Assembly (NCBI RefSeq): GCF_003172895.1
Contig: NZ_QGKL01000041.1
Span: 62,001-126,000, forward strand
Length of the DNA stretch: 64,000 bases
DNA from: Leucothrix arctica
GTDB taxonomy: Bacteria > Pseudomonadota > Gammaproteobacteria > Thiotrichales > Thiotrichaceae
Reading direction: 5' to 3'
The position numbers and the translations under genes are program-made. Shown piece after piece: positions 19,821 through 35,186 of the stretch. The first letter of the stretch is position 1. Every line of letters starts with the position of its first letter. The notes under the pieces are model-generated. The model was not told the DNA's origin. It saw only the letters and a list, made by a program, of their open reading frames with translations, and searched no databases.

Positions 19821-20648
19821 CTACCTCTTATTTCTGCGGCGAACGATCAAACTATCCGTACGCTTATTCTTACGAGTCTTGAAGCCCTTAGTAGGAGTAC
19901 CCCAAGGCGATACAGGATGACGACCACCCGATGTTTTACCTTCACCACCACCATGTGGGTGATCGATAGGATTCATCGCTACACCACGTACTGTAGGGCG
20001 AACACCCATATGACGTGACGCACCTGCCTTACCAAGCTTACGCAGACCGTGCTCTGAATTACCAACTTCACCAATAGTAGCACGGCAATCTGATAAAACT
20101 TTGCGCATCTCACCTGAACGCAAACGAAGTGTCGAGTAACGACCTTCACGAGCGATTAGCTGAGCTGAAGTACCAGCACTACGTGCGATCTGAGCACCCT
20201 TCTGAGGCTTCATCTCTACACAATGAACAACAGTACCAACAGGTATGTTCTTCAACTGCATTGAATTACCAGCAGAAATAACTACAGCATCACCTGAAAC
20301 GATTGCCGCGCCTGCAGAAACATTCTTAGGGGCAATAATGTAACGTCGCTCACCATCAGCATATTTCAACAATGCAATATTAGCACTACGGTTTGGATCA
20401 TACTCTAAACGCTCAACAACAGCCGGAATGCCATCCTTGTTACGCTTAAAGTCAATAATACGGTAATGCTGCTTATGACCACCACCAATATGACGAGTAG
20501 TGATACGACCGTTATTATTACGACCACCTGACTTGCTTTGACTCTCAAGCAAAGCCTTAAAAGGCTTTCCTTTATGCAATTCTTTATTTACAACTTTAAC
20601 CTGATGGCGACGCCCAGGAGAAGTTGGCTTCATCTTTACTAATGCCAT
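19821..20648 (-). CDS. rplB: 50S ribosomal protein L2
   Basis: 275 aa (E. coli 273). [19 protein letters not shown] and the catalytic-core loop [19 protein letters not shown], including the conserved histidine near the peptidyl-transferase centre, are intact. 3 nt after rplW. Confidence 0.98.
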   Translation of the reverse strand: MALVKMKPTSPGRRHQVKVVNKELHKGKPFKALLESQSKSGGRNNNGRITTRHIGGGHKQHYRIIDFKRNKDGIPAVVERLEYDPNRSANIALLKYADGERRYIIAPKNVSAGAAIVSGDAVVISAGNSMQLKNIPVGTVVHCVEMKPQKGAQIARSAGTSAQLIAREGRYSTLRLRSGEMRKVLSDCRATIGEVGNSEHGLRKLGKAGASRHMGVRPTVRGVAMNPIDHPHGGGEGKTSGGRHPVSPWGTPTKGFKTRKNKRTDSLIVRRRNKR

Positions 20649-20651
20649 GAT

Positions 20652-20948
20652 TTATCCCTCACCCTGAATATCAAGCGACTGACCTTCAGCAAGCTTCACA
20701 TAAGCTTTCTTCCAATCTTTACGCTTACCAGCACGTTTTCCGAAGTTCTTTTTCTTACCCTTAACTTTAACGGTACGAACTTCGTCAACTTTGACTTCAA
20801 AAAGCTGCTCAATAGCCTTTTTGATTTCTAGCTTACTAGCATCAACCGATACTTTGAAAGCTTGCATATTAGCTGACTCAGACATACCAACTGTCTTCTC
20901 AGTAACGTGCGGGCCAAATACAACTTGATAAATACGTTCCTGATTCAT
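20652..20948 (-). CDS. rplW: 50S ribosomal protein L23
   Basis: 98 aa from the ATG at 20948, which overlaps the rplD stop by 4 nt (ATGA) and has GGAG eight bases upstream; a GTG at 20957 is less likely. [16 protein letters not shown] and the basic [20 protein letters not shown] loop are typical. L23 is the tunnel-exit docking site for trigger factor and SRP. Confidence 0.96.
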   Translation of the reverse strand: MNQERIYQVVFGPHVTEKTVGMSESANMQAFKVSVDASKLEIKKAIEQLFEVKVDEVRTVKVKGKKKNFGKRAGKRKDWKKAYVKLAEGQSLDIQGEG

Positions 20949-21547
20949 GACAACCACTCCTGTACTTTAGCAAGTGCAGCTGTAGTGATCAGAACTTTCT
21001 CATGACCTACCAAACTAACTGGGTTAAGACCTTGAACATCAAGCGCCTCACAATGTGGGATATTACGTGTAGATAAATACACATTCATATCATCAACATC
21101 AGTAACGATTAACGCATTCAAGCAATCCAACTCTTTTAACTTAGCAATCATCGCTTGAGTCTTAGGAGCATCAGCTGTGAAGCTATCAACTACTACCAAA
21201 CGATCTTGTCTTACAAGTTCAGAGAAGATTGAACGTATCGCAGCACGATACATTTTCTTATTTAACTTTTTCGTGTAATCACGAGGCTTAGCAGCAAATG
21301 TAACACCACCTTTACGCCAGATTGGACCACGAGAAGTACCAGCACGCGCTCGGCCAGTACCTTTTTGACGCCATGGCTTAGCGCCACCGCCACTCACTTC
21401 AGAGCGAGTCTTTTGTGCCTTAGTCCCAGAGCGACCGCCAGCCATATAGGTGACTACCGCTTGGTGAACCAGTGTTTCATTGAAATCTTTTGCGAATATC
21501 GCATCATTGACTTCCAACGAACCACCATTGGTGATTTGTAATTCCAT
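20945..21547 (-). CDS. rplD: 50S ribosomal protein L4
   Basis: 200 aa (E. coli 201). The extended tunnel loop is clear: [35 protein letters not shown]. In enterics L4 also represses its own operon by acting on the mRNA leader. Here the leader-like hairpin lies two genes upstream, before rplC rather than before rpsJ. 5 nt after rplC. Confidence 0.97.
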   Translation of the reverse strand: MELQITNGGSLEVNDAIFAKDFNETLVHQAVVTYMAGGRSGTKAQKTRSEVSGGGAKPWRQKGTGRARAGTSRGPIWRKGGVTFAAKPRDYTKKLNKKMYRAAIRSIFSELVRQDRLVVVDSFTADAPKTQAMIAKLKELDCLNALIVTDVDDMNVYLSTRNIPHCEALDVQGLNPVSLVGHEKVLITTAALAKVQEWLS

Positions 21548-21552
21548 CTTAA

Positions 21553-22182
21553 TTAACCTTTAATAGCCGGCTTGACAAGGATAGTAGAGCCTTTAGCTCC
21601 AGGTACCGCGCCTTTAACCAACAGCAGATTTCTTTCAGCATCAACACGAATAATCTCAAGATTATGAGTAGTGTGACTTACCGAACCCATGTGACCCGCC
21701 ATTTTCTTACCTTTGAAAACGCGACCAGGAGTTTGACACTGACCAATAGAACCAGGTGTACGATGATTGACCGAGTTACCATGAGTTGCATCTTTACCAG
21801 CAAAGTTCCAACGCTTCAGAACACCAGCAAAACCTTTACCCTTAGTAACACCAGCAACATCAACGTTCTGACCTGCTTCAAATACATCTACTTCGACACT
21901 TGAACCCAACTCATAATTAGCTGGGTCAATACGAATTTCGCGACATGCAGCACCTGCTTCAACACCCGCTTTAGCGTAGTGACCAGCAAGAGCCTTAGTG
22001 ACACGAGACGCCTTTTTTGTACCACGAATCAACTGAACAGCGTTATAGCCATCAGTCTCAACTGTTTTCACTTGTGATACGCGATTAGGCGTTACTTCTA
22101 GAACTGTTACCGGAATAGCAGATCCATCTTCATTAAATACTCGAGTCATTCCAACTTTTAGACCCAGCAGACTGATTGCCAT
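21553..22182 (-). CDS. rplC: 50S ribosomal protein L3
   Basis: 209 aa, same as E. coli. [20 protein letters not shown] and the tentacle segment [20 protein letters not shown] are conserved; the latter carries the Gln methylated by PrmB. It appears to be the first gene of the S10-type operon here: a promoter and a terminator-like leader lie in the 215-nt gap after rpsJ. Confidence 0.97.
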   Translation of the reverse strand: MAISLLGLKVGMTRVFNEDGSAIPVTVLEVTPNRVSQVKTVETDGYNAVQLIRGTKKASRVTKALAGHYAKAGVEAGAACREIRIDPANYELGSSVEVDVFEAGQNVDVAGVTKGKGFAGVLKRWNFAGKDATHGNSVNHRTPGSIGQCQTPGRVFKGKKMAGHMGSVSHTTHNLEIIRVDAERNLLLVKGAVPGAKGSTILVKPAIKG

Positions 22183-22221
22183 ACGGCACCTCTCTTAAAA
22201 AATCACTCTAAAAAAGAGCCA

Positions 22222-22273
22222 TTTCCTAACTTAATTTTGTAGGAAAAAACTGGCCCGACCAAGGGTCGAGCCA
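22222..22273 (-). terminator. Leader terminator (attenuator candidate) before rplC
   Basis: On minus-strand RNA GGCUCGACC (22272-22264) pairs with GGUCGGGCC (22260-22252) through a 3-base loop, followed by AGUUUUUU (U run 22249-22244). A second hairpin, TAGGAAA (22240-22246) with TTTCCTA (22222-22228), takes in half of the U run and might compete with the terminator. It lies about 60-70 nt before the rplC start and after the candidate promoter, so it would stop leader transcription unless relieved. Confidence 0.75.
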
Positions 22274-22308
22274 ATAAAGCGACGAATTATGCCAGAAGAC
22301 CGGGCATT

Positions 22309-22337
22309 AATATACAATAAAATTCATATTTCTGTAA
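22309..22337 (-). promoter_or_regulatory. Candidate promoter of the rplC operon
   Basis: -35 TTACAG (22332-22337), 17-bp spacer, -10 TATATT (22309-22314), then AATGCCCGG. An extended -10-like TGGCATAAT lies further downstream as an alternative. Position between rpsJ and the leader terminator supports a separate transcription start. Confidence 0.6.
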
Positions 22338-22397
22338 CACTGATAAAAAACCAATATCACCACGAACCTTATGACGTTAACACCAGCCTTAAAACAA

Positions 22398-22709
22398 TTA
22401 ATTCAGTTTGATCTGAACATCAACACCAGCAGCAAGATCTAACTTCATCAATGCATCAACTGTTCTTTCTGTTGGATCAACAATATCCATCAAACGCTTA
22501 TGAGTACGAATTTCATACTGGTCACGAGCATCTTTGTTTACGTGTGGTGAAGTCAAAACAGTGAAACGCTCTTTACGAGTAGGCAAAGGGATTGGACCCT
22601 TAACTCGAGCACCTGTTCTTTTTGCAGTTTCAACAATCTCACTTGCAGAACGATCAATCAACTTGTGATCAAATGCTTTCAAGCGAATACGGATTCTTTG
22701 ATTAGACAT
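22398..22709 (-). CDS. rpsJ: 30S ribosomal protein S10 (NusE)
   Basis: 103 aa, same as E. coli, from the ATG at 22709 ([19 protein letters not shown]); a longer in-frame extension to 22775 is not supported by homologues. S10 also acts in antitermination with NusB. It stands 191 nt after fusA and 215 nt before rplC, so it may be a single-gene unit here instead of leading the S10 operon. Confidence 0.97.
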   Translation of the reverse strand: MSNQRIRIRLKAFDHKLIDRSASEIVETAKRTGARVKGPIPLPTRKERFTVLTSPHVNKDARDQYEIRTHKRLMDIVDPTERTVDALMKLDLAAGVDVQIKLN

Positions 22710-22875
22710 AACTATTACTCTAAAACTTGGCTTCAACGAACGCTCGTACCCAATGGCACGACCAAAATCTCGCAATACTAAACATATCTAAAACGATACC
22801 TCAGTAAACGAGCTAAAATAGGCACTATATAACTCTACCTAAACCTACATTCACCCCTTATAAGGATGACCACAC

Positions 22876-22904
22876 ATATAATCGACACACTTACTGCCAA
22901 TCAA
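22876..22904 (-). promoter_or_regulatory. Possible promoter of rpsJ
   Basis: -35 TTGATT (22899-22904, overlapping the fusA stop), 17-bp spacer, -10 TTATAT (22876-22881). Four or five of six matches at each box. The rest of the gap holds a CCTTATAAGG palindrome. Confidence 0.35.
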
Positions 22905-25000
22905 TAACCTTTATTCATTACCGCATTAGCTACATTTTTAGAAGCCTCAGCGTAATGAGCAAACTCCATCGAATAACTAGCCCGACCTTGCGTTGCAGAC
23001 CTAAGCCCCGTCGCATAACCAAACATTTCACTCAACGGAACCTCAGCACGTACAACCTTCCCTGCTGGAGAGTCATCCATACCCTGAACAACACCACGGC
23101 GCCTATTAAGATCACCCATGACATCACCCATACTTTCTTCAGGCGTTACCACCTCAACCTTCATCATTGGCTCTAGTAGCACAGGATCTGCCGCAAGGAC
23201 ACCCTCTCTAATTGCCATTGAACTAGCCACCTTGAATGACACCTCTGTCGAATCAACATCATGAAACGACCCATCATACAAAGTAACTTTAATATCTACA
23301 CAGGGATACCCTGCCAACACGCCATTTTCAAGCTGCTCTTGAGCACCTTGATCAATGGACGGGATAAATGCCGCAGGAATAACACCAGCAGGCATAATAT
23401 TTTCGAATTGATAACCCGAACCCTCGACAAGAGGCTCAAGGCGCAGAAAAACATGTCCATATTGATTCTTAGGACCTGCCTCTCTAATAAACTTACCTTC
23501 CGCTTCTACAGATTTACGAATACATTCCCGGTAGGACACCTGCGGATCACCCACATTAGCGCTTACACCAAACTCTCGCTTCATCCGATCAACAATAATA
23601 TCCAGGTGCAACTCACCCATTCCAGAAATTATAGTTTGACCACTATCCTCATCTGTCCGAACACGGAAAGATGGATCTTCTTGTGCAAGCTTAGTTAATG
23701 CAACATCCATCTTATCTTGATCACCTGAAGTCTTAGGCTCTACCGCAACTGCGATAACCGGCTCAGGAAACTCCATCAACTCAAGAGTAATAACACTATC
23801 AAGATCACACAGAGTGTCACCTGTTATAACTTCTTTAAGGCCAACCGCCGCCGCTATATCGCCAGCACGGACTTCCTTAACCTCCTCTCGTGAGTTTGAG
23901 TGCATCTGTAAAATCCTACCGACGCGCTCGCGCTTACCTTTACGAGGATTAAAAATAACGCTACCAGACTTTAAAACACCAGAGTAAACACGAAAGAAGC
24001 ACAAGCTACCCACAAAGGCATCATTTGCTATTTTAAAAGCAAGCGCAGCAAAAGGCTCATCATCACTTGCCTGCCTAACCAAGCCACTCAATTCGCCACC
24101 TTCATCAAAACCCTCAATAGCTGGAACATCCGCAGGTGAAGGTAAATATTGAACAACAGCATCAAGAACCGCTTGAACACCTTTATTTTTAAACGCAGAA
24201 CCACACAAGGTCGGAACTATTTCTCCGGCAATTGTGCGCTTTCTTACACCTTCGACAATCTGATCATTCGATAACTCACCATCATCAAGATATAACTCCA
24301 TCAGATCATCAGAACTCTCTGCCGCAGACTCAATCAAATTCTCTCGCCACTTTTCAGCAAGAGCCTGCAAGTCGTCAGGGATTTCACTTTCTTGGTAAGT
24401 AAGACCTTTATCAGACGCATTCCAACGCAGGGCTTTCATTCGAATCAAATCAACCACACCTTCGAATGCTTCTTCTGCACCAATAGGAAGCTGCAAAGGC
24501 ACTGTAGTTGCCCCAAGGCGTTCTTGGATTTGCTCTACGACACGTAGAAAGTCAGCTCCAGCACGGTCCATTTTATTAATAAACGCGACCCGTGGAACAT
24601 TATATTTATTTGCTTGACGCCAGACTGTCTCTGACTGAGGCTCAACACCCCCTACAGCACAAAAGACTGCAACAGCACCATCAAGAACACGCAAGGACCG
24701 CTCAACTTCAATAGTGAAGTCAACGTGCCCCGGCGTGTCAATAATGTTAATTCTGTGCTGCTCAAACTGCTTATCCATTCCAGACCAGAAACAAGTAGTA
24801 GCAGCAGAGGTAATTGTTATCCCTCTTTCCTGCTCCTGCTCCATCCAATCCATAGTGGCAGCACCATCGTGTACTTCTCCAATCCTATGCGACACACCTG
24901 TGTAAAACAAAACACGCTCTGTTGTTGTTGTCTTACCCGCATCGATATGCGCCATTATCCCGACATTGCGGTAACGCTCGACTGAAGTCTCTCTGGACAC
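22901..25000 (-). CDS. fusA: Elongation factor G
   Basis: 699 aa (E. coli 704). GTPase motifs AHIDAGKT (17-24), DTPGHVDF and NKMDRAG, then domains II-V ending [17 protein letters not shown]. It drives translocation and, with RRF, ribosome recycling. The start is GTG at 25000 with AGGA nine bases upstream. It lies 30 nt after rpsG, the normal str-operon place, but no tuf follows. Codon use contains many ATA, AGA, AGG, GGG and GGA codons, unlike the neighbouring ribosomal genes. A second fusA elsewhere would be worth checking. Confidence 0.96.
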   Translation of the reverse strand: MSRETSVERYRNVGIMAHIDAGKTTTTERVLFYTGVSHRIGEVHDGAATMDWMEQEQERGITITSAATTCFWSGMDKQFEQHRINIIDTPGHVDFTIEVERSLRVLDGAVAVFCAVGGVEPQSETVWRQANKYNVPRVAFINKMDRAGADFLRVVEQIQERLGATTVPLQLPIGAEEAFEGVVDLIRMKALRWNASDKGLTYQESEIPDDLQALAEKWRENLIESAAESSDDLMELYLDDGELSNDQIVEGVRKRTIAGEIVPTLCGSAFKNKGVQAVLDAVVQYLPSPADVPAIEGFDEGGELSGLVRQASDDEPFAALAFKIANDAFVGSLCFFRVYSGVLKSGSVIFNPRKGKRERVGRILQMHSNSREEVKEVRAGDIAAAVGLKEVITGDTLCDLDSVITLELMEFPEPVIAVAVEPKTSGDQDKMDVALTKLAQEDPSFRVRTDEDSGQTIISGMGELHLDIIVDRMKREFGVSANVGDPQVSYRECIRKSVEAEGKFIREAGPKNQYGHVFLRLEPLVEGSGYQFENIMPAGVIPAAFIPSIDQGAQEQLENGVLAGYPCVDIKVTLYDGSFHDVDSTEVSFKVASSMAIREGVLAADPVLLEPMMKVEVVTPEESMGDVMGDLNRRRGVVQGMDDSPAGKVVRAEVPLSEMFGYATGLRSATQGRASYSMEFAHYAEASKNVANAVMNKGY

Positions 25001-25030
25001 GATGTTATTTCCTTTTAAACTACTTTCAGC

Positions 25031-25501
25031 TTACCAGCGGAAATGGGCGAACGCTTTATTCGCTTCAGCCATACGATGCGTATCTTCACGCTTCTTAACT
25101 GCACTACCGCGCTTCTCAGATGCATCCATCAACTCACCAGCCAACTTAAGAGCCATTGACTTCTCACCACGCTTACGCGCAGCATCAACCAACCAACGCA
25201 TACCAAGCGCGTTTTGGCGTGATGAACGAACTTCAACAGGAACTTGGTATGTAGCACCACCAACACGGCGAGACTTAACCTCGACCGAAGGACGTACATT
25301 ATCCAACGCTTCCTCAAGAACCTGAACACCTTCAGTGCCTTTCTTAGCAGCAATAGCTTCTAAAGCGCCATAAACAACACTTTCAGCAATAGACTTTTTA
25401 CCATCTTTCATGATGGTATTTACAAACTTTGCAAGCAACTCACTTCCGAACTTTGGATCTGGAAGGATAATACGCTTGGGGACTTCTCTTCTTCTAGGCA
25501 T
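25031..25501 (-). CDS. rpsG: 30S ribosomal protein S7
   Basis: 156 aa. [20 protein letters not shown] and [17 protein letters not shown] are signatures. S7 nucleates the 30S head; in E. coli it represses the str operon. 31 nt after rpsL. Confidence 0.97.
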   Translation of the reverse strand: MPRRREVPKRIILPDPKFGSELLAKFVNTIMKDGKKSIAESVVYGALEAIAAKKGTEGVQVLEEALDNVRPSVEVKSRRVGGATYQVPVEVRSSRQNALGMRWLVDAARKRGEKSMALKLAGELMDASEKRGSAVKKREDTHRMAEANKAFAHFRW

Positions 25502-25532
25502 GCTCTATCTCACTTACGATTCGTTATTTCAA

Positions 25533-25907
25533 TTAGCTCTTCGGACGCTTTGCGCCGTACTTAGAACGACCTTGCTTACGGCTTTGAACACCCTGTGTAT
25601 CCAAGCTACCGCGTACAACATGATATCGCACACCAGGTAAATCTTTAACACGACCACCACGAATAAGAACAACCGAATGCTCTTGTAGGTTGTGACCTTC
25701 ACCACCGATGTAACTACTCACTTCAAATCCGTTAGTTAGGCGAACACGCGCAACTTTACGGAGAGCCGAGTTAGGCTTTTTAGGGGTTGTGGTATATACA
25801 CGAGTGCAAACACCACGCTTCTGAGGACACGCCTCTAGTGCAGGAACATTACTTTTTTCCTGCTTGCGAGCACGTGGCTTGCGAACCAACTGGTTAATCG
25901 TTGCCAT
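25533..25907 (-). CDS. rpsL: 30S ribosomal protein S12
   Basis: 124 aa, same as E. coli. [20 protein letters not shown] opens the protein. Lys43 ([12 protein letters not shown]) and Lys88 (GGRVKDLPG), the positions altered in streptomycin resistance, are the sensitive residues. It is the first gene of the str-type operon, with a strong promoter about 95 nt upstream. Confidence 0.98.
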   Translation of the reverse strand: MATINQLVRKPRARKQEKSNVPALEACPQKRGVCTRVYTTTPKKPNSALRKVARVRLTNGFEVSSYIGGEGHNLQEHSVVLIRGGRVKDLPGVRYHVVRGSLDTQGVQSRKQGRSKYGAKRPKS

Positions 25908-26002
25908 TGAAAAAACTTCTCCTAATTTCCAAGGAACTTTGTTTCAACAGCAAAGCTCCCACAAATACAATAGACTCTTATTAAGCCCATTGAAGGCGCG
26001 AA

Positions 26003-26031
26003 ATTCTATGCTCCAAGCTCTTCTGTGTCAA
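26003..26031 (-). promoter_or_regulatory. Promoter of the rpsL-rpsG-fusA operon
   Basis: -35 TTGACA (26026-26031, perfect), 17-bp spacer, -10 TAGAAT (26003-26008, five of six), then TTCGCGCC, a GC-rich discriminator typical of stringent control. The -10 region is one arm of a perfect 10-bp inverted repeat whose other arm lies just upstream of the -35 (26038-26047). Confidence 0.85.
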
Positions 26032-26113
26032 GCTCGAAGCATAGAATAGTTAGAGAATTTCTCCTCGCGCGCTACCTAAACTATCAATATCAGTAAGCTA
26101 CTAACCTACTGGA

Positions 26114-30361
<4,248 letters not shown>

Positions 30362-30410
30362 ATTAATCGCCTTAAATTCTGCGTCTACATTGCTACTACG
30401 TAACTATAAA

Positions 30411-30438
30411 TTGGTGGAGTGAATTAACACTCCACCAA
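30411..30438 (-). other. Perfect hairpin in the rpoB-rpoC gap
   Basis: TTGGTGGAGTG (30411-30421) and CACTCCACCAA (30428-30438) form an 11-bp perfect stem with a 6-base loop. On minus-strand RNA the 3' side continues UUUAUAG, a poor U run, so it looks more like an RNA processing or stability element than a full terminator. Confidence 0.8.
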
Positions 30439-30448
30439 AATTACTACT

Positions 30449-33400
30449 TTAGTCACTCTCAAGCTCGATATGAATACCTAGCGAGCGAATTTCCTTCATC
30501 AATACATTGAAGGACTCTGGCATACCCGGTTCCATCTGCAGGTTGCCATCAACAATGTTTTTGTACATGCGGTTACGACCCTGTACGTCATCCGATTTAA
30601 CTGTCAGCATTTCCTGCAAGGTATGAGCAGCACCATATGCTTCAAGCGCCCAAACCTCCATCTCACCAAATCGCTGACCACCAAACATAGCTTTACCACC
30701 CAGCGGCTGCTGCGTAACAAGACTATATGGACCGGTTGAACGTGCATGCATCTTGTCATCAACCAAGTGATTCAACTTAAGCATATGCATGTAACCAACA
30801 GTTACTTCACGCTCAAACACCTCACCCGTACGACCATCATGCAGCGCGATCTGACCAGACTCCGGAAGATCTGCAAGCTTAAGCATTGCATGGATTTCCT
30901 TCTCAGAAGCTCCATCAAATACCTGAGTAGCCATCGGAACACCACGACGCAAGTTCTTTGACATTTCAACCACTTCGATGTCAGTCATCTCAGCAATATC
31001 ACCTGCACCCTGATTTGGGTTACCACCTGTAGAATAAATCTCAGATAGGAATTCACGAAGCTCATCTACCTTAGCCTTAGCTTCGATCATACGACCAATC
31101 TTGTCACCAAGACCTTTAGCAGCCCAACCAAGATGAGTCTCTAGAACCTGACCAACATTCATTCGTGACGGTACACCCAATGGGTTCAGTACGATATCTA
31201 CTGGCTCACCATTTGCCATGTACGGCATATCTTCAACAGGAACAATACGTGATACAACACCCTTGTTTCCGTGACGACCAGCCATCTTATCACCAGGCTG
31301 CATACGGCGCTTAACAGCAACGTATACTTTAATCATCTTCAACACACCCGGTGCAAGGTCATCACCAGCAGTCAATTTCTCTTTCTGCTTTTGAAGACGC
31401 TCTTCGTAGTATTTCTTTTGATCAAGAAGCAAACGATGCGCCGTTTCAAGCTGTTCATTTACTTCTTCGTTACGCATACGTAGTGCGAACCAATCTTTAC
31501 GATCTAGCTCATCTAGGTAAGTTCGAGTAACTTTGCCGCCCGCTTTAATATCACCAAGCCCGCCATCAGCGACCTTGTTTAATACCTGCTTTGCAACACG
31601 ATCAAATAGATCTTCTTCAAATACACGCAACTCATCACGAAGGTCATTACGTACTTTCGCCAACTCTGTTTCACAGATCGACTTAGCTCGCTCATCCTTC
31701 TCAACACCGTCACGAGTAAATACTCGAACATCGATTACCGTACCGAACATACTCGTCGATACACGTGAAGAAGTATCTTTTACGTCAGACGCCTTCTCAC
31801 CAAAGATCGCACGAAGCAGCTTCTCTTCAGGAGTTAGCTGAGTCTCACCCTTAGGCGTAACCTTACCAACTAACAAATCACCCGGCTTAACTTCAGCACC
31901 AACATGTACGATTCCAGACTCATCTAGCTTCGACAGTAGACCTTCACTTACATTAGGAATATCTGAAGTAATTTCTTCAGGCCCCAACTTAGTGTCACGC
32001 GCTAAACAAGTAATCTCTTCGATGTGAATCGAAGTAAAGCGATCTTCTTCAACAACACGCTCAGAGATAAGGATCGAATCCTCAAAGTTATAACCATTCC
32101 AAGGCATGAAGGCAATCTTCATGTTTTGTCCTAGCGCTAACTCACCCAAGTCTGTTGAAGAACCATCAGCCATAACATCACCGCGAGCAATAACATCACC
32201 CACTTTAACGATAGGACGCTGATTCAAACATGTGTTCTGGTTAGAACGTGTGTACTTGATCAGGTTGTAGATATCAACACCACCACCCTGAGCCTCATCA
32301 TCATTCACTCGAACAACGATACGCGCAGCGTCAACAGCATCTACAACACCACCACGGCGAGCAGAAACAGTCGAACCAGAATCTACAGCAACAACTCGCT
32401 CCATGCCTGTTCCACAAACCGGTGTATCAGCACGCAAACATGGCACAGCTTGACGCTGCATGTTTGAGCCCATCAATGCACGGTTAGCATCATCATGTTC
32501 TAGGAACGGAATCAGTGACGCAGCAACAGATACAATCTGCTTAGGAGATACATCCATGTATTCAACATCAGCCGATGCTGACAATGTGAATTCATTTTGG
32601 TAACGCGTAGAAATCAAGTCCTTAATAAACCCGTTCTTTTCATCTAACTCAGCATTTGCCTGAGCGATAACAAAACGTGATTCTTCGATAGCAGACAGGT
32701 AATCAATTTTATCTGTAGCAATACCATCAATAACTTTACGATATGGCGTCTCTAAGAAACCATAGTCATTTGTCTTAGCGAATACAGCCAATGAGTTGAT
32801 CAAACCAATGTTTGGTCCCTCAGGTGTTTCGATCGGACATACACGACCATAATGTGTCGGATGAACGTCACGAACTTCAAAACCAGCTCGCTCACGTGTC
32901 AGACCACCAGGCCCTAATGCTGAAATACGACGCTTGTGAGTCACTTCAGATAATGGATTATTTTGATCCATGAACTGAGATAACTGACTTGAGCCAAAAA
33001 ACTCTTTAACAGCAGCAGATACAGGTTTTGCGTTAACCATATCTTGAGGCATCAAGCCTTCACTTTCAGCTACAGTCAAGCGTTCTTTAACAGCACGCTC
33101 AACTCGAACCAAACCGATACGGAAAGCATTTTCTGCCATCTCACCAACACTACGGATACGTCTGTTACCAAGATGATCGATATCATCAACCACACCATGA
33201 CCATTACGAATATCGATCAAGCACTTAAGTACATTAACGATATCAGAGTCCGCTTTACCGTCAGCTTTAAGCTTATCGTACTGAGAACCAAACTTTGCAA
33301 CTTGTTCTTTTGACATCGCATCTGAGCGAGAGCTCAAATAGCCTTTATCAAATAGAATTGCTGGGCCAACTTCTTCCGTGTACTCAAGACGACGATTGAA

Positions 33401-34630
33401 TTTCATACGTCCAACGTCTGACAAGTCATAACGCTCTTCTGAGAAGAATAAGTTATGGAATAGGTTTTCAGCAGATTCTTTAGTTGGTGGTTCACCAGGA
33501 CGCATCATGCGATAGATTTCAACCTGAGCTTCTAGCTGAGTTTGAGTCTGATCGACATTTAACGTATTAGAAATGAACGCACCACAATCCAACTCATTTG
33601 AGTAAATGATCTCAAACTTCTTAATACCGTTGTCACGAAGCGCTTCTAGCACTACTTCAGTAACTTCAGCATTAGCGTGAGCAATCATCTCACCCGTTGA
33701 CTTGTCTACAATGTTTTTCGCAAGAACTTTAGATACCATGTATTCATCTGGCACATCTAAAGTCTTCACATCCGCTTTTTCTAGCGTACGGATGTGCTTA
33801 GCCGTAATACGACGACCTTTTTCAACAACAGTTTCGCCATTGATTTCGATATCAAAAGTCGCAAGCTCACCACGTAAACGCTGTGGGTCCAATGCGATTT
33901 GAATCTTTGATTTAGCCAGAGTCACAGAAACATTATCGAAGAAGAAATCTAGAATCTCTTCAGTTTCCATACCCAATGCTCGTAGTAATACTGTCGCTGG
34001 TAATTTACGACGACGATCAATACGAACAAATACAGAGTCTTTAGGATCGAATTCAAAATCCAACCACGAACCACGGTAAGGAATAACGCGAGCGTTATGT
34101 AATATCTTACCAGAGGTATTAGTCTTTCCTTTATCATGATCAAAGAAAACACCAGGGGAACGGTGCAACTGAGATACGATTACACGCTCTGTACCGTTAA
34201 TGACAAAAGTTCCTTTATCTGTCATTAAAGGCATTTCGCCAAGGTAAACTTCTTGTTCTTTTATATCTTTAACTACGCGTGTGTTCTTTGGTGCTTCCTT
34301 ATCATAGATAACCAAGCGCAATAGCACTCGTAGAGAAGCAGCATATGTCAATCCACGTAATTGACACTCACGCACGTCAAATACTGGCTCACTTAGACGG
34401 TAATCTACATACTCAAGATGCACAAAACCAGAATAACTATTAATAGGAAATACTGAACTAAATGCACCGTGCAGACCAATATTTTTACGTTCGTCAGGCT
34501 TCAAACCTGGCTGTAAAAATTGTCTAAACGAGCTTAGTTGAATCGCGAGTAAGGATGGAATATCCATAACTTGTGGACGTTTACCAAAATCCTTACGGAT
34601 GCGTTTCTTATCAGTGAAGGTCAGAGCCAT
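30449..34630 (-). CDS. rpoB: RNA polymerase beta subunit
   Basis: 1393 aa (E. coli 1342), the extra length spread over lineage-variable segments. The rifampicin region [19 protein letters not shown] is of the sensitive type. [33 protein letters not shown] and the C-terminal [20 protein letters not shown] are conserved. It follows rplL by 120 nt, with an attenuator-like hairpin between. Confidence 0.98.
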   Translation of the reverse strand: MALTFTDKKRIRKDFGKRPQVMDIPSLLAIQLSSFRQFLQPGLKPDERKNIGLHGAFSSVFPINSYSGFVHLEYVDYRLSEPVFDVRECQLRGLTYAASLRVLLRLVIYDKEAPKNTRVVKDIKEQEVYLGEMPLMTDKGTFVINGTERVIVSQLHRSPGVFFDHDKGKTNTSGKILHNARVIPYRGSWLDFEFDPKDSVFVRIDRRRKLPATVLLRALGMETEEILDFFFDNVSVTLAKSKIQIALDPQRLRGELATFDIEINGETVVEKGRRITAKHIRTLEKADVKTLDVPDEYMVSKVLAKNIVDKSTGEMIAHANAEVTEVVLEALRDNGIKKFEIIYSNELDCGAFISNTLNVDQTQTQLEAQVEIYRMMRPGEPPTKESAENLFHNLFFSEERYDLSDVGRMKFNRRLEYTEEVGPAILFDKGYLSSRSDAMSKEQVAKFGSQYDKLKADGKADSDIVNVLKCLIDIRNGHGVVDDIDHLGNRRIRSVGEMAENAFRIGLVRVERAVKERLTVAESEGLMPQDMVNAKPVSAAVKEFFGSSQLSQFMDQNNPLSEVTHKRRISALGPGGLTRERAGFEVRDVHPTHYGRVCPIETPEGPNIGLINSLAVFAKTNDYGFLETPYRKVIDGIATDKIDYLSAIEESRFVIAQANAELDEKNGFIKDLISTRYQNEFTLSASADVEYMDVSPKQIVSVAASLIPFLEHDDANRALMGSNMQRQAVPCLRADTPVCGTGMERVVAVDSGSTVSARRGGVVDAVDAARIVVRVNDDEAQGGGVDIYNLIKYTRSNQNTCLNQRPIVKVGDVIARGDVMADGSSTDLGELALGQNMKIAFMPWNGYNFEDSILISERVVEEDRFTSIHIEEITCLARDTKLGPEEITSDIPNVSEGLLSKLDESGIVHVGAEVKPGDLLVGKVTPKGETQLTPEEKLLRAIFGEKASDVKDTSSRVSTSMFGTVIDVRVFTRDGVEKDERAKSICETELAKVRNDLRDELRVFEEDLFDRVAKQVLNKVADGGLGDIKAGGKVTRTYLDELDRKDWFALRMRNEEVNEQLETAHRLLLDQKKYYEERLQKQKEKLTAGDDLAPGVLKMIKVYVAVKRRMQPGDKMAGRHGNKGVVSRIVPVEDMPYMANGEPVDIVLNPLGVPSRMNVGQVLETHLGWAAKGLGDKIGRMIEAKAKVDELREFLSEIYSTGGNPNQGAGDIAEMTDIEVVEMSKNLRRGVPMATQVFDGASEKEIHAMLKLADLPESGQIALHDGRTGEVFEREVTVGYMHMLKLNHLVDDKMHARSTGPYSLVTQQPLGGKAMFGGQRFGEMEVWALEAYGAAHTLQEMLTVKSDDVQGRNRMYKNIVDGNLQMEPGMPESFNVLMKEIRSLGIHIELESD

Positions 34631-34675
34631 CGTGTTTCCTCAACTAGTAACGGGCGGGAGCACTTTTAAAGCGAC

Positions 34676-34707
34676 AAAAGGCCGGCAACTATATTTAGTT
34701 ACCAGCC
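34676..34707 (-). terminator. Attenuator-like hairpin between rplL and rpoB
   Basis: On minus-strand RNA GGCUGGUAACUA (34707-34696) pairs with UAGUUGCCGGCC (34691-34680) through a 4-base loop, with two G-U pairs, followed by UUUU (34679-34676). E. coli has a partial terminator at the same place that sets the ratio of L7/L12 to polymerase; the same role here is inferred. Confidence 0.7.
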
Positions 34708-34750
34708 AATCGTTCTTGAAAGCAGTTAAACCACTTTCGGGTATTACAAC

Positions 34751-35128
34751 TTACTTAAGCTCGACAGTTGCGCCAGCTTCGATTAGTTGCTTCTGTGTAT
34801 CTTCAGCGTCGTCTTTAGCAACACCTTCTTTAACAGTTGCAGGTACGCCTTCAACCATTGCCTTAGCTTCTTTCAGACCAAGACCAGTGATTCCGCGAAC
34901 AACTTTGATTACGCCGATTTTGTTATCGCCGAAACCTGTCATTACAACATCAAATTCAGTCTTTTCTGCAGCAGCTTCGCCAGCAGCTTCGCCACCAGCA
35001 GGAGCAGCAGCAACTGCAGCAGCAGCTGATACGCCAAATTTCTCTTCCATTGCAGAAATCAAATCAACGATTTCCATAACGCTTAACTCAGCAATGCCTT
35101 CTAGAATATCTTCTTTAGAAAGAGCCAT
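34751..35128 (-). CDS. rplL: 50S ribosomal protein L7/L12
   Basis: 125 aa (E. coli 121). N-terminal dimerisation part ([20 protein letters not shown]), an Ala/Gly-rich hinge (about 34-55) and the C-terminal factor-binding domain with [18 protein letters not shown]. It forms the stalk with L10 (rplJ, 58 nt upstream) and recruits EF-Tu and EF-G. Confidence 0.98.
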   Translation of the reverse strand: MALSKEDILEGIAELSVMEIVDLISAMEEKFGVSAAAAVAAAPAGGEAAGEAAAEKTEFDVVMTGFGDNKIGVIKVVRGITGLGLKEAKAMVEGVPATVKEGVAKDDAEDTQKQLIEAGATVELK

Positions 35129-35186
35129 TGTATTTCTCCTAAAACTTTAAGTCAGTATAAACAGTTTAATAAACAAGCCACCCAAA

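Noticed and set aside
22710-22775. Longer N-terminus for S10
   Set aside because: The 22 extra residues have no counterpart in S10 proteins, and the internal ATG gives the universal 103-aa form.
26003-26047. Rho-independent terminator after rpoC
   Set aside because: The hairpin has no U run and its 3' arm is the -10 region of a near-perfect promoter, so it is better read as part of the rpsL promoter.
33044-33313. Plus-strand open frames opposite rpoB, rpoC, fusA and uvrA
   Set aside because: All lie wholly inside strongly conserved minus-strand genes and show no signals of their own.
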